From contig JASJCX010000002.1 in assembly GCA_030065255.1 (NCBI GenBank), positions 1-53,463 of the forward strand: a DNA stretch of 53,463 nucleotides. The letters are read 5' to 3'. Position 1 is the stretch's first letter. Each line of letters starts with the position of its first letter. The translations under genes were made by a program, and so were the position numbers. Positions 1 through 7,367 of this stretch are shown one piece after another. The notes below the pieces were generated by a model that saw only the letters and a list, made by a program, of their open reading frames with translations, searched no databases and was not told the origin of the DNA. This DNA is from Calothrix sp. MO_167.B42 (lineage in GTDB: Bacteria > Cyanobacteriota > Cyanobacteriia > Cyanobacteriales > Nostocaceae).

Positions 1-2
1 TT

Positions 3-398
3 TTTGTTGATTTTGAGTTACGGGGTTGTCCAATTAACAAGTACCAATTGTTAGAGGTAATTAATGCTTTTTTGCATCACCGCAAACCCAATATTCCCCA
101 ATACAGCGTCTGCATGGAGTGCAAGGCTCGGGGCACTGTTTGCGTCATGGTTGCCCAGGGTATACCCTGCTTAGGGCCTGTAACCCAAGCTGGTTGCGGG
201 GCAATTTGTCCGGCATATAACCGTGGTTGCTATGGTTGTTATGGACCTGCTGAAACTCCTAATACTGCATCATTGAGTGGTTGGTGGCAACGTTTGGGTG
301 TAAATGAAGCTGACTTAGTACGCAGTTACCGCACTTTTAACGCTGACGCAAAGGCTTTTCGTCAAGAAAGTGAGTCCCATGACTCGCCACCTGCTTGA
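3..398 (+). CDS. NiFe hydrogenase small (delta) subunit, 3' part
   Basis: The gene is cut by the left window edge; the frame is open from base 3 and gives about 131 residues. The translation begins [20 protein letters not shown], the conserved block of group 3 NiFe hydrogenase delta subunits. It continues with the iron-sulfur cysteine pattern [11 protein letters not shown], then [16 protein letters not shown] and a GCYGCYGP cluster. By family knowledge this subunit relays electrons between the active site in the large subunit and the diaphorase partners, whose genes (beta and gamma) would lie upstream, outside the window. The matching large subunit is at 1103, separated by a methyltransferase gene. 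An internal ATG at 48 is not the start because conserved sequence lies upstream of it. Confidence 0.88.
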   Translation, partial: FVDFELRGCPINKYQLLEVINAFLHHRKPNIPQYSVCMECKARGTVCVMVAQGIPCLGPVTQAGCGAICPAYNRGCYGCYGPAETPNTASLSGWWQRLGVNEADLVRSYRTFNADAKAFRQESESHDSPPA

Positions 399-427
399 AT
401 CAAATTAAATAATGGAAAATTCAAAAA

Positions 428-1051
428 ATGCATAAATCAGAGAAATTTTGGGACAAAATAGCAAATAGTTATGAAAAGAAAGCTATTAAAAATGAAAATG
501 CTTACAACGAAACTCTGGAAAATACTAGAAAACATCTCAATAGAGACGATATTGTTTTAGAATTCGGATGTGGAACAGGAACAATGGCCTTGGAATTTGC
601 TGATAGCGTCAAGGAAATTTATGCTACTGATATATCATCGAAAATGATCGAAATTGCCAACAAAAAAGCAGAAATTCGCAAGATTAAAAATGTTAAATTT
701 TCCCAGTCAACCATATTTAATGAGAAACTTAAAAAAGAATCATTTAATGTTGTTTTGGCTTTTAATGTTTTACATTTATTAGAAAATACCCAGAAAGTCA
801 TGCAAAGAGTAAACGAATTACTCAAACCGGGAGGATTATTTATTTCTGGAACAGTTTGTCTGACAGAAAAAAATAAACTTTGGAGTATCCCTGTATTTAT
901 CCTAGGTAAATTAAGATTAATTCCATATGTTCAATGTTTCAAAATATCTGAATTAGAAAATTTTATAACTAATGAAAATTTTAAAATCGTTGAAACTGGA
1001 ATATTTTTTCCTCAACCACCAAGACGCTTTATTGTAGCAGAGAAGATATAA
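428..1051 (+). CDS. class I SAM-dependent methyltransferase
   Basis: A 207-residue protein with a class I methyltransferase fold. SAM-binding motif I is VLEFGCGTGTMALEF near residues 43-57, the acidic residue after strand 2 is in YATDIS, motif IV is SFNVVLAFNVLHLL, and the post-motif block is LLKPGGLFI. The substrate cannot be read from the sequence. The gene lies between the two hydrogenase subunit genes, 29 bp after the first and 51 bp before the second, all on one strand, so it is probably co-transcribed. Its codons are more AT-rich than those of the hydrogenase genes (long runs of Lys, Asn, Ile), which suggests a later insertion into the operon. A role in hydrogenase maturation would be speculation. 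Confidence 0.85.
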   Translation: MHKSEKFWDKIANSYEKKAIKNENAYNETLENTRKHLNRDDIVLEFGCGTGTMALEFADSVKEIYATDISSKMIEIANKKAEIRKIKNVKFSQSTIFNEKLKKESFNVVLAFNVLHLLENTQKVMQRVNELLKPGGLFISGTVCLTEKNKLWSIPVFILGKLRLIPYVQCFKISELENFITNENFKIVETGIFFPQPPRRFIVAEKI

Positions 1052-1102
1052 GATAAATCTGTAACAGCTATCGTTTTCAGTCATAAAATAATAGGAGACA
1101 GC

Positions 1103-2389
1103 GTGACAACTAAAACAATCAAAGTCGATTACCTGGCTCGTGTTGAAGGCGAGGGGGCAATGTATGTAAAAATCAAAAACAATCAAGTTAAACAAGTCAA
1201 ACTGAAAATTTTTGAACCACCCCGGTTTTTTGAAGCATTTTTACGGGGACGCAAGTATAGTGAAGCACCAGATATTACTGCCCGTATCTGTGGTATTTGC
1301 CCTATTGCATATATGATGGGTGCTGTCCATGCCATGGAAGATTGTTTTGGAGTAGAAGTTACTGATGCTATTCGGGCAATGCGGAGGTTAATTTACTGTG
1401 GCGAGTGGATGGAGAGCCATAGTTTACACATATTCATGTTACACGCCCCCGATTTTCTTGGTTACGACAGCGTGGTGGAGATGGCAAAGGATTACCCGGA
1501 TATTGTTCAACGGGGATTAAGATTAAAAAAAATCGGCAATCGGATTATGTCTTTGGTTGGTGGTAGAGAAGTTCACCCCATCAACGTTCGGGTGGGTGGC
1601 TTTTACAAAATGCCCACAAAACAAGAGTTACAGTCCCTAGTTCCAGATTTACAGTGGGCAGTGGAAGCGGCTGAATCAACAGCCCGTTGGGTTGCTGGGT
1701 TTACTTTCCCTGAATTCGAGCCAGACTACGAATTTGTGGCACTGCAACATCCCCATGAGTATCCCATCAATGAAGGGCGTTTAGTTTCCAACAAAGGTTT
1801 GAATATCCCTATCCATGAATTTTACGATCGCATTGCCGAAATACATAAACCCCATTCTACAGCGTTGCATTCCACCATCAAAGAGCGGGGAAATTACTTT
1901 GTTGGACCCCTAGCACGTTACAATTTAAACTTCGACAAACTCACACCCCGCGTTCAAGGAATCGCCCACGATATTGGTTTAGGAGAGTTTTGTGGCAATC
2001 CCTTCCAGAGTATTATTATCCGCAGTTTAGAAGTATTATATGCAGCCCAAGAAGCATTGCGGATTATTGCAAACCAGGAAATATCCAGTCAAGCAGTAAT
2101 CAAATATACAGTGAAATCTGGTACCGGACATGGTTGTACTGAAGCACCCAGGGGTATTTGCTATCACCGCTATCAACTTGACGAGCAAGGGGATATTCTC
2201 GATGCCAAGATTGTACCTCCCACATCCCAAAACCAATCAACTATAGAAAAAGACTTGTGGAAATTCGTCGAAGAACATATAGATTTACCAGACGAACAGC
2301 TGCGCCAACAATCTGAGCAAGTAATTCGTAATTACGACCCCTGTATATCCTGTTCAACCCATTTCCTTAAGCTTGATGTCGAAAGATAA
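1103..2389 (+). CDS. NiFe hydrogenase large (alpha) subunit, group 3b-like
   Basis: A 428-residue catalytic subunit. The N-terminal nickel-binding L1 motif is [10 protein letters not shown] near residue 54, and the C-terminal L2 motif is [13 protein letters not shown], giving the four cysteines that hold the NiFe(CN)2CO centre. A GGREVHP segment is also present. The L2 form and the pairing with a delta-type small subunit point to group 3b, the soluble NADP-linked sulfhydrogenase type, rather than cyanobacterial HoxH (3d) or HupL (2a); this subgroup call is from motif memory. The GTG start at 1103 has an AGGAG box at 1093-1097. A short tail (VER) follows the L2 histidine block and is presumably where the downstream protease cuts. 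The last codons overlap that protease gene. Confidence 0.9.
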   Translation: MTTKTIKVDYLARVEGEGAMYVKIKNNQVKQVKLKIFEPPRFFEAFLRGRKYSEAPDITARICGICPIAYMMGAVHAMEDCFGVEVTDAIRAMRRLIYCGEWMESHSLHIFMLHAPDFLGYDSVVEMAKDYPDIVQRGLRLKKIGNRIMSLVGGREVHPINVRVGGFYKMPTKQELQSLVPDLQWAVEAAESTARWVAGFTFPEFEPDYEFVALQHPHEYPINEGRLVSNKGLNIPIHEFYDRIAEIHKPHSTALHSTIKERGNYFVGPLARYNLNFDKLTPRVQGIAHDIGLGEFCGNPFQSIIIRSLEVLYAAQEALRIIANQEISSQAVIKYTVKSGTGHGCTEAPRGICYHRYQLDEQGDILDAKIVPPTSQNQSTIEKDLWKFVEEHIDLPDEQLRQQSEQVIRNYDPCISCSTHFLKLDVER

Positions 2390-2855
2390 AGATAATCAAC
2401 AAATATTACTGATTGGTGTTGGTAATAAATTTCGCCAGGATGATGCCATAGGGTTAGTGATTGTGGAAAAACTTCACAACCAACTCCCCCCAGAGATCAA
2501 AATTATGGAAGCATCTGGGGAAGGGGTGGCACTAATGGAATTATGGCAAAATGCAACAACAGTTTATTTGTTTGATGCGGTGATATCTGGGGCTGAAGTC
2601 GGGAAAATTCACCGCATTGATGCCACCATAGAAACAGTACCGAAAAAATTTTTTAGCTATTCTACCCATGCTTTTAGTGTTGCCGAAGCCGTGGAACTAG
2701 CAAGAACTTTAAATCAACTCCCGCCCAAGTTAATTATTTACGGCGTAGAAGGGAAAAATTTTGCCCATGGCGTTGGGCTTTCTGTGCAAGTTGAGGAAGC
2801 GGTAGAAGAAGTATTACAACAGGTATGCGTAGAATTACTCATAAAGCCAGGGTAA
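2376..2855 (+). CDS. hydrogenase maturation protease
   Basis: About 159 residues of the HybD/HoxW/FrcD-type endopeptidase family, which trims the C-terminus of the large subunit after nickel insertion. Visible family marks are [17 protein letters not shown] near the N-terminus (the acidic residues there contribute to nickel sensing), FDAVISG in the middle, and YSTHAFSV carrying the conserved histidine. The gene overlaps the large subunit by 14 bp, indicating translational coupling and a dedicated protease for that enzyme. I chose the ATG at 2376; the open frame also allows TTG at 2373. No hyp cofactor-assembly genes are in the window. Confidence 0.87.
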   Translation: MSKDKDNQQILLIGVGNKFRQDDAIGLVIVEKLHNQLPPEIKIMEASGEGVALMELWQNATTVYLFDAVISGAEVGKIHRIDATIETVPKKFFSYSTHAFSVAEAVELARTLNQLPPKLIIYGVEGKNFAHGVGLSVQVEEAVEEVLQQVCVELLIKPG

Positions 2856-3402
2856 ACCCTCTATGTCAACCAATTTTGGATTTTGGATTGACCCCATGTC
2901 TAAAGCCCTTGTCAGGAAGAAGCAGGGGGGCAGGGGGCAGGGAGCAGGGGAGAAACCCCATACATAAATGTAGGGGCTTGAAACAAGGAAGTATTGTGCC
3001 TTGTGCTTACGCATCGCAGCACAATTATTTTTAATTTTTCCACGGATAAATCCGGGGGCTTGTATCCATGTTTATTTTTCGGTCAAGAAGAGTAAATTTG
3101 CGATCAGTATAAATAAAGTTGCCATTTTAAATAGCTGAAAAGCTAGTCTTTATTACTTATTACTTATTACTTAAATTGTAGCCAATTACCCATTATCCAA
3201 AATCCGATTTGTCAGATTTAAACTTTTATTTATTTTTAATCTAATTACTATTCAATTAGTGTTTATTGCAATTAATCCTCATTAAGCAGTTTTACTTGAC
3301 AATATTTTGTTTGGTAAACATGGATGATTGCCTTTTTAGGGGTAATGCGTGTATTGGGAATGATTATTAGGTATTAGTCAATTTGTTGATGAGGTATTTG
3401 GT
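2856..3402 (+). other. intergenic stretch with repeats, probable promoter of the hydrolase
   Basis: No gene is supported here. The first part holds dispersed repeats: a TTTTGGATTTTGGATT run, CCCATGTCTAAAGCCC near 2893, a GGGGGCAGGGAGCAGGGG-type tract at about 2920-2950, and GGGGCTTGTATCC near 3054. The same pieces recur at 37.1-37.4 kb. A TTACTTATTACTTATTACTT run lies near 3150. A TTGACA at 3296-3301 could be a -35 box for the hydrolase gene, but I see no good -10 at proper spacing. Confidence 0.5.
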
Positions 3403-4149
3403 ATGTCTATGTATGGTGATATTGTCTGGGCTAGCGGTAGTCCTTATTTGAGGTGTTTACATATGCCTCTTCTGAAAAAATTATTCAGACATACAAATGT
3501 TTCAGTATGGGAATATATTCAGTCCCTCGATGAATCTGCTTGTATAGATACGGCTGTAGAACTACTACATAGTTATCTCAAAAACCGAGAATCTCCTGTT
3601 AATTTAATCGGTCATAGTATTGGAGGTACTATTGCCTTAATTTTCGCCCGTCAATACCCCCAGTTTGTCAAGTCTTTGACCTTACTTTCAGTTGCAGCCC
3701 AACCAGCAAAAACTTGGCACGTCAATTATTATCAACAACGTCAAATATATACTCAAAATATAGGAGAGGCTTTATCAAATACACTTCATCATATATTTAG
3801 AGATAAGTTTCCCTGTCATGAAAAAAATTTACACAATTTAATGGATAAATTTTATCAAGACTTAGAAAATATACCCTTGATGCATTCATTGTTGCAAATA
3901 GAGCAATTGCCAACAGGGGGAGTTCCTATGCCATTAATGATATGTGGCGGGCAAATTGATATGATTTTAGGCTATCTGGAACTCCATGAGTGGGAAAAAT
4001 GGTTAAAGTCAGAAGATATTCTCTGGAAATGTCCTCAAGGAAGTCACTTTTTCCATTATTTTTATCCAGAAATAGTTAGTCAACAAATATCATTTTTTTT
4101 ACGTTCGCAACCATTAAATGTAATAAAAAAAGATATTATTAGTACTTAA
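3403..4149 (+). CDS. alpha/beta hydrolase (IsiC-like)
   Basis: A 248-residue protein with the nucleophile elbow GHSIGG (Ser near residue 68), followed by the helix IALIFARQYPQFVKSLTLLS typical of alpha/beta hydrolases. The acid is probably in GGQIDMI and the histidine in GSHFFHYF near the C-terminus. The substrate is unknown. It lies 221 bp upstream of a flavodoxin gene on the same strand. In Synechocystis an alpha/beta hydrolase (isiC) accompanies flavodoxin isiB in the iron-stress operon, so an iron-limitation role is plausible (established neighbourhood, inferred here). The start has a GAGG box at 3391-3394. The N-terminus lacks the usual HG oxyanion strand, as I recall for this subfamily. 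Confidence 0.75.
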   Translation: MSMYGDIVWASGSPYLRCLHMPLLKKLFRHTNVSVWEYIQSLDESACIDTAVELLHSYLKNRESPVNLIGHSIGGTIALIFARQYPQFVKSLTLLSVAAQPAKTWHVNYYQQRQIYTQNIGEALSNTLHHIFRDKFPCHEKNLHNLMDKFYQDLENIPLMHSLLQIEQLPTGGVPMPLMICGGQIDMILGYLELHEWEKWLKSEDILWKCPQGSHFFHYFYPEIVSQQISFFLRSQPLNVIKKDIIST

Positions 4150-4218
4150 ATACAAAAAATCTGATCTATGGGATAAAGTATTATGTCATATAGCAATTCT
4201 AAATGATTTGTGAAAAGT

Positions 4219-4256
4219 TAGCTCCCCGACTTTTCCAAAAAATCGGGGGTCTGAGC
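4219..4256. repeat. CCCCGAC palindrome, copy R1
   Basis: An imperfect hairpin with the outer pair AGCT/AGCT and inner arms CCCCGA...TCGGGG. It lies between the hydrolase and flavodoxin genes. It belongs to the palindrome family also found at 7262, 19255, 23919 and 24922. Confidence 0.7.
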
Positions 4257-4370
4257 TTCTGCATTTTTACAAATTAAAAATCTATCTTCAAAGAGAATCT
4301 CTGCCAATAAAAATCCTCATTCATGTGTTGACAAAAAAGTCGATCACTCAAATTAAGAGGAACTTTAACT

Positions 4371-4910
4371 ATGGCAAAAATGGCTATTTTTTATGGTAGT
4401 ACTTCCGGTATAACTGAAGGAATTGCCATGAAACTACACGAGCATTTTGGTGAACAACTATGCGATATTTACAGCATGGAAGAAGATTTTACTAGCGTTG
4501 ATGAAATGCTGGAGTACGATTATTTACTCTTTGGTTGTTCTACCTGGGGTTCTGGTGAGGTACAAAATGATTGGCGCGATCCTCTATTTGATATGGCAAT
4601 AGAAAAACCGGATTTTACTGGTAAAACTATTGCATTGTTTGGTGCGGGAGACTGTGCAACTCATGGGGAACAATTTGTTAGTGCGTTAGGAACGTTATAT
4701 GACCAATTTCAAAAATTAGGTGCAACTTTAGTAGGTGATTTTCCTACCGAAGGTTATACTTACGAATATTCCTTTGCTGTGCGTGACAGTAAATTTGTCG
4801 GACTACCCATAGATGAAGTGAATGAGAGTGATAAAACCGATGAGCGCATTGCTAGTTGGCTTGAGGCATTGAAATCCCATTTTCCTAGCCCATCGTTGGA
4901 AAGTGCTTAA
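4371..4910 (+). CDS. long-chain flavodoxin (IsiB/FldA type)
   Basis: 179 residues. The FMN phosphate loop is YGSTSGITEGIA at the N-terminus, the isoalloxazine loops are CSTWGSGEVQNDW and FGAGDCATHGEQF, and the long-chain insertion ends in FVGLPIDEVNESDKTDERI, the usual C-terminal flavodoxin signature. It is a one-electron carrier that replaces ferredoxin under iron limitation or serves nitrogenase. The loop residue Ile in GITE is unusual where Asn or Val is more common. A TTGACA at 4328-4333 may be a -35 element, and AAGAGGA precedes the ATG. Cyanobacterial isiB is normally under Fur control, but I cannot point to a clear Fur box here. The neighbouring hydrolase supports an isi-type identity. 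Confidence 0.88.
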   Translation: MAKMAIFYGSTSGITEGIAMKLHEHFGEQLCDIYSMEEDFTSVDEMLEYDYLLFGCSTWGSGEVQNDWRDPLFDMAIEKPDFTGKTIALFGAGDCATHGEQFVSALGTLYDQFQKLGATLVGDFPTEGYTYEYSFAVRDSKFVGLPIDEVNESDKTDERIASWLEALKSHFPSPSLESA

Positions 4911-4970
4911 AATTTAAAATATGGTTGTGGGTAATTGGATATCATTCGGTGTGGGTTGAAGAAAGGGTAA

Positions 4971-4987
4971 GGTGGGCAGTGCCCACC
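4971..4987. repeat. short perfect hairpin after flavodoxin
   Basis: GGTGGGCA-G-TGCCCACC is a perfect 8-bp stem with a one-base centre, 60 bp after the flavodoxin stop. It could terminate transcription, but no T-run follows, so it may equally be a dispersed palindrome. A similar GATGGGCA...TGCCCGTC hairpin occurs near 38290. Confidence 0.5.
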
Positions 4988-5237
4988 CTAGAACACCGAT
5001 TCAGTAATGCTAAAATCCCTGTTTAGGTGAGATGGGGGAGTGTAGGGAGAGAGAGGAGAAGGGGAAGGCAAAAAGCTTACTATTTCTTCATTTTCCCCAC
5101 ACCTCCCACACTCCCCACACTCCTTTCTCCCTCCCAATAAATGATTCTTCTCGATTACACCAATTGATGCTCTAGGGAATAATAAGGGGCTTTCACGCTC
5201 TGGTTACATTCTGGTAAAAGCCATATTGTTACTTTCT

Positions 5238-5491
5238 CAGGACTTACGCAACTGGCATATTTTTGCTGTAGGGTGCGTGATAGCGCGAAAATATTTGAAC
5301 GTAGCAATAAGACTTATAATATCATGTCCGGGGGTATACCCATAGTATGTCATTGCGAGTGGAACGAAGTGAAACGACGCAATCACAAGGTCTTTGGGAT
5401 TGCTTCTCTTCGGTCGCAATGACGGTTATTTAAACGGACATGATATAACATCACGCACCAACCACCGATTGTGACAATTGCGTAAGTCCTG
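5238..5491. mobile_element. MITE-like element A, copy 1, carrying a nested element
   Basis: The ends are perfect inverted repeats CAGGACTTACGCAA and TTGCGTAAGTCCTG. The interior (GTAGGGTGCGTG ... CACGCACCAACCACCG) also folds back on itself. Without the 126-bp insert and one TAA duplicate it is about 123 bp between the AGGACTT/AAGTCCT ends, the same size as copy 2 at 12013. It has no coding capacity, so it depended on a transposase elsewhere. Other copies are 12013-12135, 32927-33022 (reversed, truncated) and a remnant near 45503. Confidence 0.85.
5320..5445. mobile_element. MITE-like element B, copy 1, nested in element A
   Basis: 126 bp with perfect 11-bp inverted repeats TATCATGTCCG/CGGACATGATA, flanked on both sides by TAA (5317-5319 and 5446-5448). 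The empty site is preserved in reversed element A copy 3, where the same junction reads GACTTATAACATCACGC with a single TAA. A second 126-bp copy at 18352-18477 is also flanked by TAA on both sides. The reading frame that crosses it has no protein similarity I recognise and is not a gene. Confidence 0.87.
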
Positions 5492-5642
5492 TTTCTTATA
5501 CAGAAAATTTCTCGTTAATAATGCATATTTAAACCTGTCTTATCGAATGTAAAGAGCAGCAAAATTACTTAAAAAACAGTATACAATTATACTTTATAAA
5601 AATCTCTGCGATCGCACAAAAATGCTAAATAAAGAGGAAGAC

Positions 5643-5889
5643 ATGGTTGATTTGAGAAAACCCATTGCAGCCCTCCCCCCCCAGAAAAGAGAGTTTTATT
5701 TGAGGGTCAACTCCAGCAAAAAGGTTTACAGCTTGCTCAACCAACTATCTGCAAATGGCTAATTCTTCAGGAATTAGCCTTGTCATTTGTACAACAGAGA
5801 CTATGGTTTTTACACCAATTAGAACCAGATACTACTACTTATAATATTGCGATCGCATGGCGTTTTAGTGAAAATTTCAACATCCCATA
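5643..5889 (+). pseudogene. remnant of an NRPS start (linker plus condensation-domain N-terminus)
   Basis: An ATG at 5643 opens a 40-codon frame containing KPIAALPPQKREFYLR, the typical cyanobacterial NRPS N-terminal linker, ending in TAA near 5760. After a frame change the sequence reads ALSFVQQRLWFLHQLEPD, then TTTYNIAIAW, a classic condensation-domain opening, and stops again near 5889. No further adenylation or carrier sequence follows. This is therefore the decayed 5' end of a nonribosomal peptide synthetase gene, broken by a frameshift and truncated. A GAGGAAGACATG ribosome site is still visible before the first ATG. Confidence 0.8.
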
Positions 5890-6267
5890 AAACAAGACTT
5901 TTGCTCCAAGGGCTTTTTAGCTGGGTCTTGATCCGAAAGTTAAATATCTGTTAAGAGTAGAGATTTATTCAAGCTAACTATGATACTAGTAAATCAAAGC
6001 TAATAAATGAGAAATCTTATTAACAACAAGAAAATTGTTTTAGTCAATCGGTCTTAAATACTAAAGTCGGACTTGGAGAAGTGAGTCCATGTTTCAGGCT
6101 GCCCATGTATATGGGTATCCATGCTGGAACTGCAATCTGTCAAGCTTTTCGATTAAACTCAGATCTCTCATTATAGTCTTAACTTTATCCTCAAAAGTTA
6201 CCTGAATTAGATACAATTACGCACCTCTAGTTAGTCAAAAATATTCTAATTAGTAGAAAAGTCAAAA
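5890..6267 (+). other. intergenic stretch upstream of the feo genes
   Basis: No open frame or repeat of note. The last 100 bp are AT-rich and must carry the promoter of the iron-uptake genes. AT-rich candidates for a Fur site such as TCAAAAATATTCTAATTAG (about 6233-6251) are visible but not distinctive enough to call. Confidence 0.35.
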
Positions 6268-6642
6268 ATGGAGTATGAGCCGAAAAATCGCAAGCAACGA
6301 CATCGCAGAGGTAAAGCATGGGAGTTTACCTTTGTTGGAGAAACGCCCACAAAGCCCAATAAACGGGGGAATAATCAAGGGGAATTAGGGATGCAGCAAG
6401 TATTTCCCCTATCAACAACCAAGGTGGGCGATCGCCTTGTAATTACCCAAATTCAGAGTGGAAGGAGTATGGTGTACCGCTTGAATAACATGGGTTTGAC
6501 TGTGGGCTGCGAAGTTCAAGTGATTAGTAAAACCACAAGTGGCTCCGTAATTATCCGCATTCAAGACAAGGAAATTGGTTTAGGGACAGCAATGGCCGAC
6601 AGGGTAATGGTAGCTTTTGCCACTGAAAGCAGTAGGAGGTAG
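6268..6642 (+). CDS. feoA: FeoA-family protein with basic N-terminal extension
   Basis: 124 residues. The C-terminal 80 form one FeoA (SH3-like) domain: FPLSTTKVGDRLVITQI, NNMGLTVGCEVQVI and GSVIIRIQDKEIGLGTAMAD. FeoA is a small cytosolic partner of the Fe(II) transporter FeoB. The first 40 residues are hydrophilic and basic (NRKQRHRRGKAW) and are not part of the usual domain. The true start could instead be the ATG at 6391, just before MQQVFPLS. I kept 6268 because the next gene has a similar charged extension. The stop lies 3 bp before the following feoA start, so the two are translationally coupled. Confidence 0.83.
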   Translation: MEYEPKNRKQRHRRGKAWEFTFVGETPTKPNKRGNNQGELGMQQVFPLSTTKVGDRLVITQIQSGRSMVYRLNNMGLTVGCEVQVISKTTSGSVIIRIQDKEIGLGTAMADRVMVAFATESSRR

Positions 6643-6645
6643 GGA

Positions 6646-7242
6646 ATGGACAACAAAAATAATCAACAACACCGCCATCGATATAGGGGAGGTAATTACC
6701 AGGAAGAAGGAGGAGGAGAAAGTCAGCAAAAACGCTCCATGATGGCACTGACAAAGGCTCAGGTAGGCGATCGCCTGTGGATTGCTGGTTATGAAAGCAA
6801 AGATGGGATCAATCGGCTAGTGGGGATGGGTTTAGCACCAGGTATGGGTATTGAAGTAGTTCAGAATCTGGCTGGCAACATTGTTGTTGGTTTGGGGGAG
6901 AGTCGCATTGGTATCGATGAAGGAATGGCAAAGCGAATTCTAGTATCCGATCAACCCTTTGATTATTTAGTGGAAGTGCAAAATATGGAAAGTAGTAAAA
7001 CCACCTTAAGAGATTTACAAGTAAATCAGCAGGGGAAAGTAGCCCATTACGAAGCAACTGACGACCCCAGCAAGAAAGCTTACAAGAAAAAATTACTGGC
7101 AATGGGCTTAACACCTGGTACAGAGTTTACCGTCACCCGCGTTGCTCCTCTGGGAGATCCAGTAGAAATTCTTGTACGGGGCTTTAAATTAAGTTTGCGT
7201 AAGGATGAAGCTGCTGCACTTGTAATTGAACAAATGCTGTAG
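6646..7242 (+). CDS. feoA: tandem FeoA-domain protein
   Basis: 198 residues with two FeoA domains. The first is at about 32-100 (MALTKAQVGDRLWIAGY ... INRLVGMGLAPGMGIEVV ... RIGIDEGMAKRI). The second is at about 115-195 (TTLRDLQVNQQGKVAHY ... LLAMGLTPGTEFTVTRV ... ILVRGFKLSLRKDEAAAL). A 30-residue polar leader rich in Gln, His, Arg and Gly precedes them. With the single-domain FeoA upstream the operon supplies three FeoA domains for one FeoB. An AGGAGG sequence at 6634-6639 overlaps the upstream stop and serves as ribosome site. feoB follows 125 bp downstream with a palindrome in between. Confidence 0.86.
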   Translation: MDNKNNQQHRHRYRGGNYQEEGGGESQQKRSMMALTKAQVGDRLWIAGYESKDGINRLVGMGLAPGMGIEVVQNLAGNIVVGLGESRIGIDEGMAKRILVSDQPFDYLVEVQNMESSKTTLRDLQVNQQGKVAHYEATDDPSKKAYKKKLLAMGLTPGTEFTVTRVAPLGDPVEILVRGFKLSLRKDEAAALVIEQML

Positions 7243-7261
7243 GGGTGGGAGGAAACTGTTT

Positions 7262-7294
7262 AGCTCCCCGACTTCTTGAAGAAGTCGAGGAGCT
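7262..7294. repeat. CCCCGAC palindrome, copy R2
   Basis: AGCTCCCCGACTTCTT pairs with AAGAAGTCGAGGAGCT with one mismatch. It lies between the tandem feoA and feoB and is followed by TGTGAACCC, a flank shared with other copies. It could attenuate feoB transcription, but no T-run follows. Confidence 0.78.
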
Positions 7295-7367
7295 GTGAAC
7301 CCTGTGCCCAGCAAAAAAATAGCAAAGTCCCGTTAATGAATCGTAATAAATAATAATAAATAAACAG

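Noticed and set aside
2825-3034. Plus-strand open frame after the hydrogenase protease
   Set aside because: It overlaps the protease gene and is built from G-rich spacer repeats.
5237-5419. Minus-strand open frame across the nested MITEs (and a similar one at 18194-18418)
   Set aside because: Both are produced by the same repeated element B sequence; no ribosome site or protein similarity.
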